A DNA stretch of 64,000 nt from Triparma columacea (taxonomy: Eukaryota > Sar > Bolidophyceae > Parmales > Triparmaceae). Position 1 is the first letter of the stretch; each line of letters opens with the position of its first letter. The stretch covers positions 4,886 through 68,885 of the forward strand of contig BRYA01000072.1 in assembly GCA_030267965.1 (NCBI GenBank), in the 5' to 3' direction. Below are positions 62,397 through 64,000 of this stretch, piece after piece. The translations under genes were made by a program, and so were the position numbers. Under the pieces are notes generated by a model, which did no database searches, was not told where the DNA came from, and saw nothing but the letters and a program-made list of their open reading frames with translations.

Positions 62397-64000
62397 ATGG
62401 AGGGTGAGGTTGAAGCAGATGCGGGAGCCGTGAATGACGCCGGCAAGACCTACTTCGCCTCCGAGCCCCCCTCAGGCCCCAATCACACCCCCTCCGCCAT
62501 AAGTGGTCCCGTAGATATCGATTACACAGCTCTTGGCCCCGAACAAGCCGAACTTGTCAAGCTTCTAGAGGACAGAGGAGCCGTTGAAGGCCTCATCGAC
62601 AAATCTACCGGCATCGACGTGAAGATTATGGAGCTTGCTAATGTCTTCCACAACGAGCGCGACAAGATCATTGACTTTCTCCTCACCGATTGCGAGCAGG
62701 GCAAGTTCCGAAGGAAGACCCTCCAGGAGTATGACGAAAAGGAAGGAGTCATCCACAGACTCGTCTACTGGCAGCACTACGGCAGCGGGAATAAGTTTGA
62801 CGAATTTCTCCTTGACGTCAGTGTCTTCTCTCCTGACGAATCGACGAACATTATGGAGTTGGCACCCCTTGATGAGGATGACCTTTCTGATGAGGCAACT
62901 GCGATGCTTGTCGAAATTCTAGCATCAATAAAGACCAAGACTGTCAAGCGAGGAGTCATTAAAGGGGAGCTCAGCTTCACTGACTTTGGATTTGGACAAA
63001 CTGCAGTCACCATGGTGGGAACTCTTAAGGCAGAGGAGAGATTAACAGAGGAGAGATTAACAGAGGAGAGATTATCAGAGACAAAACCGGAAGTTGGCAT
63101 TAGCACAATCAAAAGCTCAAAGAGTGCGCGCTCTAGTTTCAAGAATGTGCGCCCTAGTTTCAAGAGTGCGCGCCCTAGTTTCAAAAGTGACGGGAAAAGA
63201 GACACCAAGTCTGCCTATACCTCATTGAAGGGAATTCTCAATGAAGTTATGAATGAGTTCAGACAGCCTGCAGTCATTGACATGAGGAGGAAGGTGCACT
63301 TTGTAGAAGAGGTCATGCCCAATGTGCCAACTCTTACTGAGGAAGAGGACAGGATGCTGGAAAGTGTTGAAGGGCTGGAGGAGGAACTCTACAAGAAGGG
63401 GAAGAGAATCAAGGGGACACTGAAGGAGGGCATTGACAAGTTCTTGTGGAGAAAGGGGGACAATGTGTGGGCAGCCTTTGGGGTCACTGTGGACAAATCA
63501 GCAAAGGTTATTTTGGCAGAGGAATTTCTGCTTGACACATTTGCACTATCTGAGAAGCACTTCAAAAATAATGGGAACTTACCATGGACTATCAGAAATG
63601 ATTCTGAGGGAACTAGAAGCATGCACTGTCATGTTGGTGTGAAGGTCCCTGCTGCCACCAATCGACTATTTGAGAATTGGTATGTGTGGAAGGAAGTCAA
63701 ACTTGAGAATGGCCGGACTTCATACATGTTAGCTTTTGTGCCACTGACAGAGTACCCTGGAGGAGGCTTCAAGGACCTCAGTAAGGAAGGATTTGTGCTA
63801 GCAGAGACTACAGGTGTCTACTTCTTCAATGAGATTGCTACAAATGTTTGTAGAGTGACACGCATTCAAACAGTTGATCTGAAATTCAAAGGCCTTCAAA
63901 AGACACTTATGGACAATGCTATTGACTACCTTACAAAGAATCAGCTTGTTGAGGCCAACAGGTTGCAGAAGAAGTTCAGGAGGAACGGGAAGGAGGTTGA
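62397..64000 (+). CDS. START-like domain protein, 3' end outside the window
   Basis: Open from the ATG at 62397 to the window edge, 534 codons so far, no intron. The first 220 residues are acidic and helical (YTALGPEQAELVKLLEDRGA). A low-complexity part holds three 5-residue EERLT repeats and three 7-residue RPSFKSA-type repeats. From about residue 330 there is a Bet v1/START-like stretch: LAEEFLLDTFALSEKHFKN, WYVWKEVKLENGRTSYMLAF, VPLTEYPGGGF, VLAETTGVYFFNEIATNVCR and VTRIQTVDLKF, i.e. the strand order of a START barrel. From memory such modules are much expanded in bolidophytes and diatoms. Codon third positions shift from G/C to A/T in the second half. Lipid binding is inference. Confidence 0.62.
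   Translation, partial: MEGEVEADAGAVNDAGKTYFASEPPSGPNHTPSAISGPVDIDYTALGPEQAELVKLLEDRGAVEGLIDKSTGIDVKIMELANVFHNERDKIIDFLLTDCEQGKFRRKTLQEYDEKEGVIHRLVYWQHYGSGNKFDEFLLDVSVFSPDESTNIMELAPLDEDDLSDEATAMLVEILASIKTKTVKRGVIKGELSFTDFGFGQTAVTMVGTLKAEERLTEERLTEERLSETKPEVGISTIKSSKSARSSFKNVRPSFKSARPSFKSDGKRDTKSAYTSLKGILNEVMNEFRQPAVIDMRRKVHFVEEVMPNVPTLTEEEDRMLESVEGLEEELYKKGKRIKGTLKEGIDKFLWRKGDNVWAAFGVTVDKSAKVILAEEFLLDTFALSEKHFKNNGNLPWTIRNDSEGTRSMHCHVGVKVPAATNRLFENWYVWKEVKLENGRTSYMLAFVPLTEYPGGGFKDLSKEGFVLAETTGVYFFNEIATNVCRVTRIQTVDLKFKGLQKTLMDNAIDYLTKNQLVEANRLQKKFRRNGKEV
63031..63075. repeat. 15-bp coding repeat, three copies
   Basis: Three near-identical 15-bp units starting CAGAGGAGAGATTA in the START-like gene, encoding EERLT/S repeats. 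Confidence 0.95.
63123..63185. repeat. 21-bp coding repeat, three copies
   Basis: Three 21-bp units differing by a few bases, encoding SARSSFK, NVRPSFK and SARPSFK. The Ser/Arg/Lys pattern looks like a kinase-site linker. Confidence 0.95.

Noticed and set aside
1..64000. CRISPR arrays, bacterial operons, rRNA or tRNA genes
   Set aside because: None seen: the repeats are tandem minisatellites or coding repeats, genes are intron-rich, and I found no convincing tRNA T-loop or rRNA core sequence by eye.

Overview
The window is nuclear DNA from a photosynthetic eukaryote, most likely an ochrophyte stramenopile; a bolidophyte/Parmales-type alga is my best guess. Evidence: almost every gene is spliced by short GT-AG introns, 32 of the 52 introns I could phase begin GTGAG, genes are tightly packed on both strands, and several proteins of plastid pathways (anthranilate phosphoribosyltransferase, IspD, a DUF3054-like membrane protein) carry a signal peptide followed by a short transit-like stretch with a Phe. 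IFT52 and a tubulin-polyglutamylase subunit say the organism makes, or recently made, a flagellum. The taxon is an inference from this mix, not from a database match. Gene models were built by joining exons whose phases agree; starts without an ATG were moved to the nearest phase-compatible ATG.

Layout. 1-8 kb: single-exon cytochrome P450, a TECR/steroid-5-alpha-reductase domain protein, a coiled-coil protein, and a 922-aa polytopic membrane protein with a START-like tail. 8.6-18.3 kb: TPGS2-like protein, a 1185-aa PDZ/ankyrin/FYVE-like scaffold, an AT-rich island with direct repeats, a sphingomyelin-synthase-like enzyme, a Kua/FAD4/TMEM189 lipid desaturase and a secreted 2OG-Fe(II) oxygenase-like protein. 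18.3-27.5 kb: MnmA (interrupted by a 64-N assembly gap), Elongator subunit ELP2, an unrecognised protein, a TMEM164-like protein, an ALKBH1 homologue and riboflavin kinase. 27.5-36.5 kb: a large ankyrin protein, a PH-TM-GLTP lipid-transfer protein, TrpD, a DUF3054-like protein and an 81-aa small gene. 36.7-48 kb: a secreted membrane glycoprotein broken by one in-frame TAA, a myristoylated cyclin-Y-like protein, IFT52 and an LRR protein. 48.6-64 kb: a thioredoxin/cNMP-binding/EF-hand fusion, a coiled-coil protein, a ZNF706-like protein, a secreted two-module VOC-like protein, IspD, an MBD4-type DNA glycosylase, NDUFS8, an RCC1-repeat protein and the 5' part of another START-like gene.

There is no operon logic, but there are themes: lipid metabolism, transfer and sensing (TECR, sphingolipid synthase, FAD4/Kua, TMEM164, GLTP, two START-like proteins), tRNA wobble modification (MnmA, ELP2, possibly ALKBH1), flagellar genes (IFT52, TPGS2) and organelle enzymes. 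Four divergent gene pairs have start codons only 30-70 bp apart. The most unusual items are the thioredoxin-cNMP-EF-hand fusion, the single TAA inside an otherwise intact 960-codon gene, the PH-TM-GLTP architecture, and a 75-bp duplication translated in two different frames.
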